In this document: positions 48,301 through 56,341 of the stretch, piece by piece
Position numbering within the stretch: the first letter of the stretch is position 1
How the letters are laid out: every line of letters starts with the position of its first letter
Source: Phycisphaeraceae bacterium
GTDB lineage: Bacteria > Planctomycetota > Phycisphaerae > Phycisphaerales > UBA1924
NCBI GenBank assembly: GCA_019636515.1
Contig: JAHBXI010000002.1
Span: 434,001-498,000 of the forward strand
Length of the DNA stretch: 64,000 bases
Reading direction: 5' to 3'
The notes under the pieces: generated by a model
The model's database searches: none
Told to the model about the DNA's origin: nothing
The model's input: the letters and a program-made list of their open reading frames with translations, nothing else
Program-made: the position numbers and the translations under genes

Positions 48301-49026
48301 AGGTCGATGGCACGGCAGGCCGAGGAGCGAGACCAGGCGCGTCGTCGGTCCGAGATCCTCCAGGCGTACAAGGAGGCGCTCGAAGAACAGTCCGCCATCA
48401 CGGCCGAGACCGATCCGCTGATCGATCGCGTGCTTGATCGCCGACAGCGGGCGGCGGCCCGAACGCTTGGAGAGCGGGAGGAGTCACTCCGCGTCACCCT
48501 CGCCGAACTCCGCAAGGCCAACACGGACATCGACGCGACGATCATCATCAGTTTCGCACACGACCAGATCGACGAGGTCCTGCGGCGCACGGCCTTGTCG
48601 CTTCGTTCCGGGCTGACGCCCGCGCCGGTCCGGTCCGATCAGAACACCGCGGTGATGCTGATCCGCTCTCTGGTCCAGGCGATGGCGACCGCCGATCAGA
48701 GGGACCCGTTCCGGGACGACGCTTCTCAGGACGGGGCCGACGAGGGCGGCGCCGGTGGTCCGGGCGCGGACCAGGAACCACCCCTGATCCCGGATATCGC
48801 CGAACTCCAGGGCCTCAAGGCCCTGCAGGAGATCGCCAACCTCCGTACCCGATCCGCCGAGGAATCACCCTCCGACTCCGCCCAGGTCGCCGAGATCCAG
48901 CGGTTCCAGCGTTCCATCGCCGATCGGGCCAGGGCGCTTCTCGAAAAACTCCAGAACCCCGCTCCCGGCGACCAGGGGTCCGATGGCGCGGGCCATCGGG
49001 AAGATCCCAAGGAGGGCGACGCGTGA
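45343..49026 (+). CDS. Giant membrane-anchored coiled-coil protein (DUF4175-like)
   Basis: 1,227 residues. Two membrane helices lie at about residues 35-80 and a third near 170-185. A beta-rich region (about 220-560) follows, then a long charged Gln/Arg/Glu-rich helical and coiled-coil region from about 590 to the end, with many 'RQ.EL..R' runs. This resembles DUF4175-type proteins of alphaproteobacteria and planctomycetes. ATG 45343 was chosen because the first membrane helix follows; GGAGG is 13 bases upstream. The stop overlaps the next start (GTGA). It heads a four-gene coupled operon. The function is unknown. Confidence 0.82.
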   Translation: MPDHAPLSSTTPAGNTPPLDPDRVEGVMRALRRLRTKAWVVLVAWALASIAGIIAAGLTVVALADYSLRTPPTLRIGLLAVGLLGLWSLLRTRLGPVILFKPPLVEIALRVEKTDQARRAGLSGRLASSVEFAACQVSGSMDKDRAAYLIRDSMDRLESSGAMVGVVRARGAWRAALLAMCLALPGIGLSAWRPDLAQIAARRLLTPWSDAAWPKRTMLADVTGVMVHSSRASLPVRAAVAHGFSSTPDVWIRYRLVVDGSSGPWRSELLTPQGRRAVSSDGRLEGDLVERLIEPAHTTADRSTAGHGEVEYRFISMDDQTPLARIMLVDPPVIARSIVSVEPPDYAKGMTGAFFAGSHSITEADGMAPVGPVLAGSSVTIRSFLNKPVPAPEGGAASVFVGPLPADGSITADGDAWVVRFTAESPVRVVMVPRDEFGISSQSETVIGVTVHTDQPPASSVLVPAQDEGVLPTATVAIEAEGRDDVGLEHAAIEVVLSSAAPGSPGARRPPSDPVRIASAVGRGSDGTIESRVRVQAQLRLSDLEAKPGDEIVVTAVAKDVFRRDGIEHEEVRSLARRLFVLSEAQLVEQVLSELVAVRDAAIRLDRDQEELMENRGTRTAARQIAGQRSIGQRLIPPSELIDRLAGRLSRNGLEDQALTGMLADAAEAARIAAEESQRAAESLQAADRLAESGEDSDAASEAALSDAADSQRRVRDELSSLVSMLDRGQDGWTVRREVSRLLDQQRDLLEETRRQTAETSGKTTDRLSAEERERLLALADRQRELSSRTEEAIRQIEQRADAIEQADPGQSQAMREAAQQGREQRVPDSQRQAAQAITENRSRSANELQQQAVEAMAEMLRRFDQSERRRDEALRRVLAELTDQINALIARQRDQLDALDRAGPDLPGSGLDAGMIPLHASTVALAAEVAQGSQAARSVAEPLGRASSAQGRAIAELRRPTPAADTVREHENQSLSSLGEALTMARSMARQAEERDQARRRSEILQAYKEALEEQSAITAETDPLIDRVLDRRQRAAARTLGEREESLRVTLAELRKANTDIDATIIISFAHDQIDEVLRRTALSLRSGLTPAPVRSDQNTAVMLIRSLVQAMATADQRDPFRDDASQDGADEGGAGGPGADQEPPLIPDIAELQGLKALQEIANLRTRSAEESPSDSAQVAEIQRFQRSIADRARALLEKLQNPAPGDQGSDGAGHREDPKEGDA

Positions 49027-49829
49027 AGGTCGAATCGCCGATCAGGTTGCCCGTGGCCTTTGCTTCGCGACGTGAGCGTGCGCGAGCCGTCGCCATCGCG
49101 CTTGTCGCGGTGCTTCACGCCGTCGTGGCCGGGGCGGCGTGGGGTTGGCAGCCGGCCAGCAGCGCGGAGCGGACGGATTCGCCCCCTCCCGCGCGTGACC
49201 CGCTCCCCTCGCTGGACGAACTCCTGGGACTGGTCAAGGAGCGTCCCGGGCGTGGCGGGTCCACGTCGGGGACTTCGGATCTTGACCGCCAGTTGCTTGA
49301 CCAGACGCCGGGCGATGATTTCAGCCAGGCGGTCGACCTCATGGACCGCGTGGCCGCCCGGCTCGAGCGTGATCAGGACACGGGATTGCCCACGCAGCGC
49401 CTGCAGGAAGAGGCAATCCGCCGACTTGACAAACTGATCGCCGACGCCCGCCGGCAGCGCCAGCCACAGCGCCAGAGGCAGAACCAGCAGCCGCGTCCCC
49501 AGGACCAGGAACAAACCCAGTCCCAGCCGCAACCATCCCCCTCCGCGTCTTCTTCCTCGCAGGCCCAGGCCGGACGAGAAAACCAGGGCCAGGAGATGGA
49601 TCCGGGTGATCGACGATCGGGATCGCTCCGGCAGATCGCCCCCGGCGGTTCGGCCGCGTGGGGGAGCCTGCCCGAGCACATCCGTTCGTCGCTCATGCAG
49701 GGATTCAGCGACCAGTTCAGTTCCATGTACCAGTCGATGACCGAGGCGTATTACCGGCGCCTGGCCGAGGATCAAGGCCGGGATCGACGAAGCGGTCCCG
49801 AGGATCGTCCGGTCGGAGGCTCGCGATGA
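49023..49829 (+). CDS. Exported Gln-rich protein of unknown function
   Basis: 268 residues. The N-terminus has a long hydrophobic segment ('AVAIALVAVLHAVVAGAAWG') that is a signal peptide or anchor. The middle (about 140-190) is a Gln/Arg/Pro/Ser low-complexity tract. The C-terminal part ('LPEHIRSSLMQGFSDQFSSM') may be a short interaction helix. The GTG start shares bases with the stop of the giant coiled-coil gene, and its own stop overlaps the start of the next gene. Confidence 0.75.
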   Translation: MKVESPIRLPVAFASRRERARAVAIALVAVLHAVVAGAAWGWQPASSAERTDSPPPARDPLPSLDELLGLVKERPGRGGSTSGTSDLDRQLLDQTPGDDFSQAVDLMDRVAARLERDQDTGLPTQRLQEEAIRRLDKLIADARRQRQPQRQRQNQQPRPQDQEQTQSQPQPSPSASSSSQAQAGRENQGQEMDPGDRRSGSLRQIAPGGSAAWGSLPEHIRSSLMQGFSDQFSSMYQSMTEAYYRRLAEDQGRDRRSGPEDRPVGGSR

Positions 49830-51055
49830 TGGCGCCACGCGCGGCCACGGCTCGATTCCCGTTCATCGCGGCGACGGCGAGCCTGGTGGGAGCCGTCCTG
49901 ATCGCGTCGGCGGCGCCGAGCCGCGTCGGTCCGTCCGGGATCGGTGCTGCCGCTGCCCGAGCCGTGAGCATGAGCGCCCCGCGGCAGCCCGGAGGAGAAG
50001 CGCCGCCCGAGCCGGTTGACCCCGCCGCCGAGCCGCACGATCCGCCGAAGCCGGACAACGAGACCCGCCTGCCCAACTCGGCGCAGAACAACGCGGCCGA
50101 GGGAGAGATCACGCCCGAATTGAACGAGGCGGTCTCTCGTGGCCTGTCGTCGCTGGCTCGCCGGCAGTTGGAGGATGGTTCGTTCGGGGGCGATCGCTTC
50201 GGGCGCAGCGTCGCCATCACGGCGCTGGCGTGCCTGGCGTACATGGCCGACGGCAATCTTCCCGGCCGCGGTCCGTACGGCGACCTGGTGGCCCGCGGCC
50301 TTGAGCACATCCTGGCCAACTGCGCCGAGACGGGCCTGGTGGCGACCGATGCGACCACGGGGCCGATGTACGGTCACGGCTTTGCCACGCTGTTTCTGGG
50401 CGAGGTCTATGGGATGACGGCCGGGGGCGGGGATACCGCGCTCAACGCCCGGGTGCATACGGCGCTGGTCAAGGCGGTCCGACTGATCCAGGCGAGCCAG
50501 AACGCCCAGGGGGGGTGGAGATACAACCCGATTCCGTACGACGCGGACGTATCGGTGACGATCTGCCAGGTCATGGCGCTGCGGTCGGCGCGCAACGCGG
50601 GCCTGGATGTCTCGAAGGACACGATCGACAAGGCCGTCGAGTACATACGCCGGTGCCAGAACCCCGACGGTGGGTTTCGCTACCAGATGGACGCCGGGGA
50701 CAGTCTGTGGCCGCGATCGGCGGCGGGGGTATCGTCGCTGTTCTACGCGGGGATCTACGCCGACGCGGCGATCGACCGCGGACTGTCGTACATCTCCGAC
50801 TCGGCCTTCCCGGGCCGTGGAGACAGCAGCCGAGCCCACTATTTTTACGGGCATTACTACGCGGTCCAGGCGATGTACCTCGCCGGTGGCTCGCACTGGG
50901 CACGGTGGTGGCCCGCGATTCGAAAGGAACTCCTCGACACGCAGCGAGACGACGGCACGTGGAACGACCAGAGCATCGGCGAGACCTACGGGACGTCGAT
51001 GGCGCTGATCATTCTTCAGATGCCCAAGCGGTACCTCCCGATCTTCCAGAAATGA
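49826..51055 (+). CDS. Exported terpenoid-cyclase-fold (prenyltransferase/squalene-oxidase repeat) protein
   Basis: 409 residues with a signal peptide (about 1-30). From about residue 110 it shows repeats of the alpha/alpha toroid fold with QxxxGxW-like turns: 'QLEDGSFGG', 'QNAQGGWRY', 'QNPDGGFRY', 'QRDDGTWND'. The squalene-hopene-cyclase acid motif DxDD is reduced to D239-A-D-V, and export to the periplasm argues against a cyclase role. It is more likely a binding or scaffold protein, as often seen in planctomycete envelope operons. ATG 49826 has GGAGG six bases upstream and overlaps the previous stop. Confidence 0.87.
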   Translation: MMAPRAATARFPFIAATASLVGAVLIASAAPSRVGPSGIGAAAARAVSMSAPRQPGGEAPPEPVDPAAEPHDPPKPDNETRLPNSAQNNAAEGEITPELNEAVSRGLSSLARRQLEDGSFGGDRFGRSVAITALACLAYMADGNLPGRGPYGDLVARGLEHILANCAETGLVATDATTGPMYGHGFATLFLGEVYGMTAGGGDTALNARVHTALVKAVRLIQASQNAQGGWRYNPIPYDADVSVTICQVMALRSARNAGLDVSKDTIDKAVEYIRRCQNPDGGFRYQMDAGDSLWPRSAAGVSSLFYAGIYADAAIDRGLSYISDSAFPGRGDSSRAHYFYGHYYAVQAMYLAGGSHWARWWPAIRKELLDTQRDDGTWNDQSIGETYGTSMALIILQMPKRYLPIFQK

Positions 51056-52440
51056 AGTCCTTTGGCTCCATATGGCGATTCCTGGCCGCCGCCGTTCTTC
51101 CGGTCGCGGCGGCCGGCGCCGATGCCCGGCAGGATTCAACGGTTTCAGCCGGGGTTCGGCGGGTCGTGGCGCCCGTGCGGCTGGTCATTCCCTCCTCGCT
51201 CGATCGTCGCCCGGTCCGGCTTGTTGAGTGGACACCCGCCGGCGCGAGGGTCGCTCCGGCGACCGTTCCGGAGGAGTTCGCCATCGACGCCGCGAACGAG
51301 GTGATACCCGCGGCCGAGGTGATCGCGATTTTCGCCCCCGACGACACCCTGGACGATGCCGTGCCGTGGGGCCCTGGTGCGACGTCCGGCCTGATCGACC
51401 GGTCGCGTTCGAGGTCTCCGGCTCGCGTACGAGTGACCCTTGCCGATGGGCAGCGGTATGTCGGGTCCGTCAGGCCGGCGGAGGCGTCCGAGCCATCGGA
51501 TGCCCGCTCTCTTGCCGACGCCCCGTTCACGCTTCAGACATCGCTCTTTGGCGATCTTGTCATTTCCCTTGAACACGTGGCGATGATCGAGCCCATCTCC
51601 CAGGCGGCGGGGCAGGGCGGTCTTCCCGCGGGTCCTGAACCCCCACGCCGGCCGGGCACCGACCGCGTGGTGCTGGTGAACGGTGATCGAATCGAGGGCT
51701 TTATCGAGTCGGTCGGGATCGAGGTGGCGATTGCCCCCGACGCTTCCAGTGGCCGTGCGATCGACCTGGCGCGGGTTCCGATCGATCGTGTTCGCGCGAT
51801 CGAGTTCGCCAACGCCGCGGTGCCACTGGCGGGCTTTGTGGCGTGGGTGAACGACCACTCGGGAGAGATGCATGTGGTGCGTGCGGCGCAGGTGCGGATC
51901 ACCGCGTCAGGAGAGGCGACGATCCTCCCGGATATCCCCGGCTTCGCGGCCCTGGCCTGGGTCGTGGGCTCCCACCAGGTCGCCGCATTCACGCCCGACG
52001 CGTCCCGCGTCGTGCCGCTGTGCTCGATCGCCGCGCCAGAATTCGAGCCGGATCGCTCCCGCCGCTGGGGCCGGCCTCCCCGAGTTGATGCGGGGTTGCG
52101 CTCTCCCCTGGGGCTGGGAGACGTGGTCCTCCAGGGGGCGATGGATGCCCGTTGGGCCCTGCCTTCGGGCGTCACCGCTCTGGCAGGCACCGTCGAACTT
52201 TCCCCCGAGTCCAGGCTGTGGGGAGACTGCAAGGTCTCGGTTTCCATCGAACGGGCCGGTGGATTGCCTCACGTGGTCTGGGCGGGAACGCTTCAGTCGG
52301 ACTCGCCGGCCGCGGTGATCGGGGCGAGCATCCCCGACCCTGGTGATCGGGGTGTCCTGCGCGTTCGGATCGAGCCCGGCCTGCATGGTCACGTCCACAA
52401 CCACGTGACGTTGCGGGGCTTCATGCTCATCCGCGAGTGA
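51052..52440 (+). CDS. Exported protein with NPCBM-like C-terminal domain
   Basis: 462 residues, signal peptide at the N-terminus (about 1-25). The central part contains several short beta repeats with 'VRVTLADGQRYVGSV'- and 'VVLVNGDRIEGFIESV'-like sequence, reminiscent of small SH3/Sm-like barrels. The C-terminal 110 residues ('DARWALPSGVTALAGTVEL' to 'VTLRGFMLI') resemble NPCBM carbohydrate-binding modules. Its ATG overlaps the stop of the cyclase-fold gene (ATGA), so it completes the coupled operon. The domain call is by eye and moderate. Confidence 0.72.
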   Translation: MKSFGSIWRFLAAAVLPVAAAGADARQDSTVSAGVRRVVAPVRLVIPSSLDRRPVRLVEWTPAGARVAPATVPEEFAIDAANEVIPAAEVIAIFAPDDTLDDAVPWGPGATSGLIDRSRSRSPARVRVTLADGQRYVGSVRPAEASEPSDARSLADAPFTLQTSLFGDLVISLEHVAMIEPISQAAGQGGLPAGPEPPRRPGTDRVVLVNGDRIEGFIESVGIEVAIAPDASSGRAIDLARVPIDRVRAIEFANAAVPLAGFVAWVNDHSGEMHVVRAAQVRITASGEATILPDIPGFAALAWVVGSHQVAAFTPDASRVVPLCSIAAPEFEPDRSRRWGRPPRVDAGLRSPLGLGDVVLQGAMDARWALPSGVTALAGTVELSPESRLWGDCKVSVSIERAGGLPHVVWAGTLQSDSPAAVIGASIPDPGDRGVLRVRIEPGLHGHVHNHVTLRGFMLIRE

Positions 52441-52514
52441 CGGTGTTGAGATGATCGGTGCATTCCGTGCGCACGGGCGAACCCGGCCCTGACCGAGCCG
52501 GTACACTGTCGTTG

Positions 52515-53168
52515 ATGCCGACGCCGATCCGACCGAGCAGCCCTGGTGCGCACGGCTCCCGAGAGGCCCTGTGCGTGTTGTGGCACCCTCGTGGCAAGCA
52601 GCCCGACTCCGAACTGGTGGAGACGCTGCGTACCAAGGGCTTCCGGACCATCGAATGCGACAGCCCTGTCGAGGCGACCTCATGGGTCTGCTCCACCGCG
52701 ATTCCGGCGGCCGGGTTCAGCAAGGCGGGCCGATGTTCGCCGGATCCGATCCAGCCGGTCGTGTTCCTTCTTGACCGTCCGACGATGCTGCTTGGGATTT
52801 CCGAGGTTCGCCAAGCCCTGGATCGGTACGCCCCGGGCGCCGCGATCTGGGTCCACGATCCGGGCGGAGTGCCCAGGCTGAGCCGTTACCCGGCCGCCGA
52901 GCCGATCCGGCGAGCAGCCCCGCCGGGGCCGGTCGGCGATCCCGGGACGACGTTGCGTCTGGCGTTGACATCCGATCCCCAGGATGATGATGCGGGCACG
53001 CCGGTCGATCTCTCGTTCGATACCGGCCGGGTGCCAACGCCCGAGGTGGGGACGTTCGAGCGTGCCACGGCACCCCGGGATCTTCTGACCGACGAGGAAC
53101 TGTCCATGCTCCTGGACGGCCCCCTTGCGGATCCCCCCCCCTTTAACACCCCCCGCCCCCGTCCCTGA
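52515..53168 (+). CDS. Pseudo-receiver-like protein of unknown function
   Basis: 217 residues. The N-terminal half looks like an alpha/beta receiver-type fold ('EALCVLWHPRGKQPDSELVE' then 'VVFLLDRPTMLLGISEVRQAL') but lacks the acidic phosphorylation pocket. The C-terminal half is disordered and ends with 'LTDEELSMLLDGPLAD', a possible docking helix, and a proline-rich tail. Start ATG 52515 has no clear Shine-Dalgarno. It is 104 bp before a GGDEF gene on the same strand. Confidence 0.6.
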   Translation: MPTPIRPSSPGAHGSREALCVLWHPRGKQPDSELVETLRTKGFRTIECDSPVEATSWVCSTAIPAAGFSKAGRCSPDPIQPVVFLLDRPTMLLGISEVRQALDRYAPGAAIWVHDPGGVPRLSRYPAAEPIRRAAPPGPVGDPGTTLRLALTSDPQDDDAGTPVDLSFDTGRVPTPEVGTFERATAPRDLLTDEELSMLLDGPLADPPPFNTPRPRP

Positions 53169-53272
53169 ACGACCGATATCTCCAACTCCGCGCGGATTTG
53201 CTTGCTTCGGAACCCTCCGGCGAGAACAGTGGTGGAGCGTGCGCGCTCCGACCCGCTCCGAGGAGGGAATGG

Positions 53273-54529
53273 ATGGCCCGGGCCGACGCGGTTGTTCGAG
53301 TCATCCTGGTCGGCACGACCGGGCTTGACGATGTTGTTCGCCATCAGGCGGGTGTGGAGGTGTCGCGCGCGCCCCGCGTCCTGGATGCCATTGGCCAACT
53401 GGCCCGCCTCCGCGCCGCCGGGCAAACGCGGCGTACCGTGGTGGTCGTGGGAAATGATGCTGACAGGCATGCGGAGGAATCGTTGGGCTCGTCGGCCGAC
53501 GAGATCGTCGACGGCCTGAGGCTCGTTGATCCTCACGTGCGCGTTCTGCTGATGCTGGGGAGCCCGGGCGAGTTGCCCGAGCCCGCCGATGTCGCCGCCT
53601 ACGACGGGTTCGTTCCCGCCGGGGCGGGCGTTGAAGAGATCCTGCGGGCGATCGACCCGGCGATCGGGAACGAACTGACCGCGACGGGTGACTCTCGGGC
53701 GCCGGGGCCACCCGGGGACGCGGCCGTTGTTGCCGCGATTCTGGCCGGGAAGGACATCACCCAGGCGGCCCTGGAAGTGATTCGATCACGTCTGAGCGAT
53801 CCGGGCGTCGCCTTGTTGTCGCCAGGTCCCGATCAACCGGCCGGGTCGGCCCGGGTGAGCGCGCCGGGCGGGGGTGAGCATGGCTGGCTCGTCGCTCCGT
53901 CGGCGAACGCCGAGCAACTCCAGGCGCACGCCGCATGGCTCTCGGCGTGGCTCCGGCTTCAGCACCAGCAGACCACGCTGCGCCGGGCCGCGTTCACCGA
54001 TCCTCTCACGGGCGCGTGGAACCGGCGGTACTTCGAGCGGTTTTTGGCCTGGGCGATCGAGCAAGCCAGGTCCAACCGTCTCTCGCTCGCCGTGCTGCAC
54101 CTGGACATCGACGACTTCAAGCGGTTCAACGATACCTACGGGCACGCCGCGGCCGATGAGATCCTCGTCGAGGTCGTCAAGATGCTCCAGTCCGTCATCC
54201 GGCCCACCGACCGCGTCTGCCGCATCGGGGGGGACGAGTTCGCCGTGATCTTCCACGAGCCCACCGGGCCGAGAACCCCCGGGAGCACCCCGCCTCGGGC
54301 CGCGGCCCAGATTGCCGAGCGGTTCCAGCGGCAGATCCTCGAACAACGGTTCCCCAAACTCGGGATCGATGCCCCGGGCCGACTGACCGTCTCGGCCGGT
54401 CTGGCGACGTTCCCGTGGGATGGATCGACATCCGAAGAGATCCTCAACCGAGCCGACGAACGGGCCCGGCAAGCCAAGCAGCAGGGTAAGAACGCGATCC
54501 GCATGGGCCCCGACGCCGAGCCCGCCTGA
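53273..54529 (+). CDS. Diguanylate cyclase with N-terminal pseudo-receiver
   Basis: 418 residues. The C-terminal GGDEF domain (about 245-410) has the active site GGDEF at 319-323 and an RxxD product-inhibition site, RPTD at 310-313, exactly five residues upstream, so it should make c-di-GMP with feedback control. The first 130 residues resemble a receiver fold ('VRVILVGTTGLDDVVRHQAG', 'TVVVVGND') without the usual phospho-acceptor arrangement. ATG 53273 has a strong AGGAGG six bases upstream. Confidence 0.92.
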   Translation: MARADAVVRVILVGTTGLDDVVRHQAGVEVSRAPRVLDAIGQLARLRAAGQTRRTVVVVGNDADRHAEESLGSSADEIVDGLRLVDPHVRVLLMLGSPGELPEPADVAAYDGFVPAGAGVEEILRAIDPAIGNELTATGDSRAPGPPGDAAVVAAILAGKDITQAALEVIRSRLSDPGVALLSPGPDQPAGSARVSAPGGGEHGWLVAPSANAEQLQAHAAWLSAWLRLQHQQTTLRRAAFTDPLTGAWNRRYFERFLAWAIEQARSNRLSLAVLHLDIDDFKRFNDTYGHAAADEILVEVVKMLQSVIRPTDRVCRIGGDEFAVIFHEPTGPRTPGSTPPRAAAQIAERFQRQILEQRFPKLGIDAPGRLTVSAGLATFPWDGSTSEEILNRADERARQAKQQGKNAIRMGPDAEPA

Positions 54530-54578
54530 CCGGATCGATCGGCGGCCCAGGGCAACGGTCGTCATACCCTATGGCTCG

Positions 54579-55475
54579 ATGAATGCCCCGCGATACGACC
54601 TGGTCGCGATCGACCTCGACGGCACGCTCCTGGATTCGGCCTCGCGTGTGTCGGAGGCCAACGCCCGAGCCGTGGCGCGTGCGCGTCACGCGGGGATGAA
54701 GGTTGTCGTGTGTACCGGCCGGGGTTTGGTGGAGTGCCGGCGGTACCTGGACGCGATCGGGCAGACCGATCCCGTCGTGGTCGCGGGCGGATCGATCATC
54801 GCCTGCCCGGTCACCTCTCGAACCATCCATCACTTCAAACTCGACCACGCCCTGGTCGGCCACGCGGTCGGCCGCATCCACGCCCACGGGTATCCGGCCC
54901 TGATCCTGAAGGACCCCGTCGAGGCGGGGTACGACTACCTCGTGGTGACGGGCGACGACGATCACCCCATCGACCCGGTGACCCGATGGTGGTTCCAGAG
55001 CATGGATGTCAACGTTCGCTTCGTGCGGCGCCTGTCGGACGACGCGCACCCCGAGCACACCGTCCGGCTTGGCGCGTGCGGCCTGTCCGGGGCGATGGCC
55101 CGGGTCGAGAAGGACCTGATCGAGGCCTTCGGGGACGAACTGCACCTTCACCATTTTCCGGCGGTTGTGGCGCCCGAGCATTCCAGCCGGGCCGACGACG
55201 GCCAGGTCCTGCACGTGCTGGAAGTCTTTGACCGAGATGCGAACAAATGGTCCGCCATCGACGTGCTGGCTCGACGCCTGGGCATTTCCAGGGAACGGAT
55301 CGCCGCGATCGGAGACCAGATCAACGATGTCTCCATGCTCCGTCACGCCGCCCTGGGGGTGGCGATGGGCAACGCGGTCGCGGCGGCGACCGACGCCGCC
55401 GATCGCCGGACCCTGACCAACGACCAGGACGGCGTGGCGCACGCCATCGACCGGATGCTGACCGGGGAATGGTGA
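54579..55475 (+). CDS. Cof-type HAD phosphatase
   Basis: 298 residues, HAD subfamily IIB. Motif I 'AIDLDGTLLDSASRVSEAN' is typical of Cof/YbiV proteins, motif II is 'VVVCTGRGL' and motif IV 'AAIGDQINDVSMLRHAALGV'. The C2-type cap lies between. Sugar or nucleotide phosphates are the usual substrates, but none can be named. ATG 54579 fits the family start. It is 22 bp before ksgA and probably shares its transcript. Confidence 0.9.
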   Translation: MNAPRYDLVAIDLDGTLLDSASRVSEANARAVARARHAGMKVVVCTGRGLVECRRYLDAIGQTDPVVVAGGSIIACPVTSRTIHHFKLDHALVGHAVGRIHAHGYPALILKDPVEAGYDYLVVTGDDDHPIDPVTRWWFQSMDVNVRFVRRLSDDAHPEHTVRLGACGLSGAMARVEKDLIEAFGDELHLHHFPAVVAPEHSSRADDGQVLHVLEVFDRDANKWSAIDVLARRLGISRERIAAIGDQINDVSMLRHAALGVAMGNAVAAATDAADRRTLTNDQDGVAHAIDRMLTGEW

Positions 55476-55497
55476 CCGTTTCCTCCGGCACGATGCC

Positions 55498-56331
55498 ATG
55501 CAGACCCTTGCTCGTATCAGGCAGTACCTCGATGATCGCGGGCTTTCGCCCCTGAAGCGGTTCGGGCAGAACTTTCTCATCGACCACAACCTGATCCGCA
55601 AACTTGTTGATGCGTCGGGTGTCGGCCCGGGGAGCCTGGTGCTCGAAGTCGGCCCCGGCACCGGCACGATGACCGAAGAACTCCTGGAGCGCGGCTGCGA
55701 GGTCGTCGCGTGTGAACTCGATCACGGCCTGGCGAGCCTGCTCCGGGACGTGGTCGGTGGCGGGGTCGGTGGCGGTCGCTTCACGCTTGTGGAAGGGGAC
55801 TGCCTGGCTTCCAAGCACGCGCTGTCGTCCGAACTGATCGGGGCGATCGGGAACCGCCCGTTCACGCTGGTGTCGAATCTCCCGTACGGCGCGGCCACGC
55901 CGCTGCTGACGACGTTGCTTTCGCGGCACCGGTCATGCCGGGTCATGGCGGTCACGATTCAGCGAGAGGTGGCGGATCGATTGTCGGCACGGCCGGGTTC
56001 GCGCGACTACGGGCCGATCTCCGTCGTCGCGCAGGCGTCGGCGACGATCGAGCATGTCGCGACGCTCCCCCCCGAGTGCTTCTGGCCGCGCCCGGACGTG
56101 ACCAGCGCGATGGTCATGCTGACCCGCCTGAACTCACCGCTCACCGACGATCTTGAGACGCTGGAGTTGGTCTGCCGGGATCTGTTTTCACGACGCCGCA
56201 AGCAGATCGGCTGGTTCATGTCCACGCTGACCCACAGGCCCGCGGGCATCGAGACGACGATGAGGCCGGAAGAACTGACGCCGCCCCAGTTTGTTCAACT
56301 CGCACGGTCGCGACGTTCCATGGATCCCTGA
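55498..56331 (+). CDS. ksgA: 16S rRNA dimethyladenosine transferase
   Basis: Dimethylates the two adjacent adenosines in helix 45 of 16S rRNA during 30S maturation. The 277-residue product has the family start 'RFGQNFLIDHNLIRKLV', SAM motif I 'VLEVGPGTGTMTEELL', motif 'VACELDHGL', the catalytic 'NLPYGAATPLL' (NLPY) and the C-terminal helical part with 'RRKQIGWFM'. The overall layout is standard. Confidence 0.95.
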   Translation: MQTLARIRQYLDDRGLSPLKRFGQNFLIDHNLIRKLVDASGVGPGSLVLEVGPGTGTMTEELLERGCEVVACELDHGLASLLRDVVGGGVGGGRFTLVEGDCLASKHALSSELIGAIGNRPFTLVSNLPYGAATPLLTTLLSRHRSCRVMAVTIQREVADRLSARPGSRDYGPISVVAQASATIEHVATLPPECFWPRPDVTSAMVMLTRLNSPLTDDLETLELVCRDLFSRRRKQIGWFMSTLTHRPAGIETTMRPEELTPPQFVQLARSRRSMDP

Positions 56332-56341
56332 TCCGGGGGCT

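Noticed and set aside
49826-51055. A true squalene-hopene cyclase
   Set aside because: Despite the fold, the DxDD acid motif is incomplete, the protein is too short and it carries a signal peptide.
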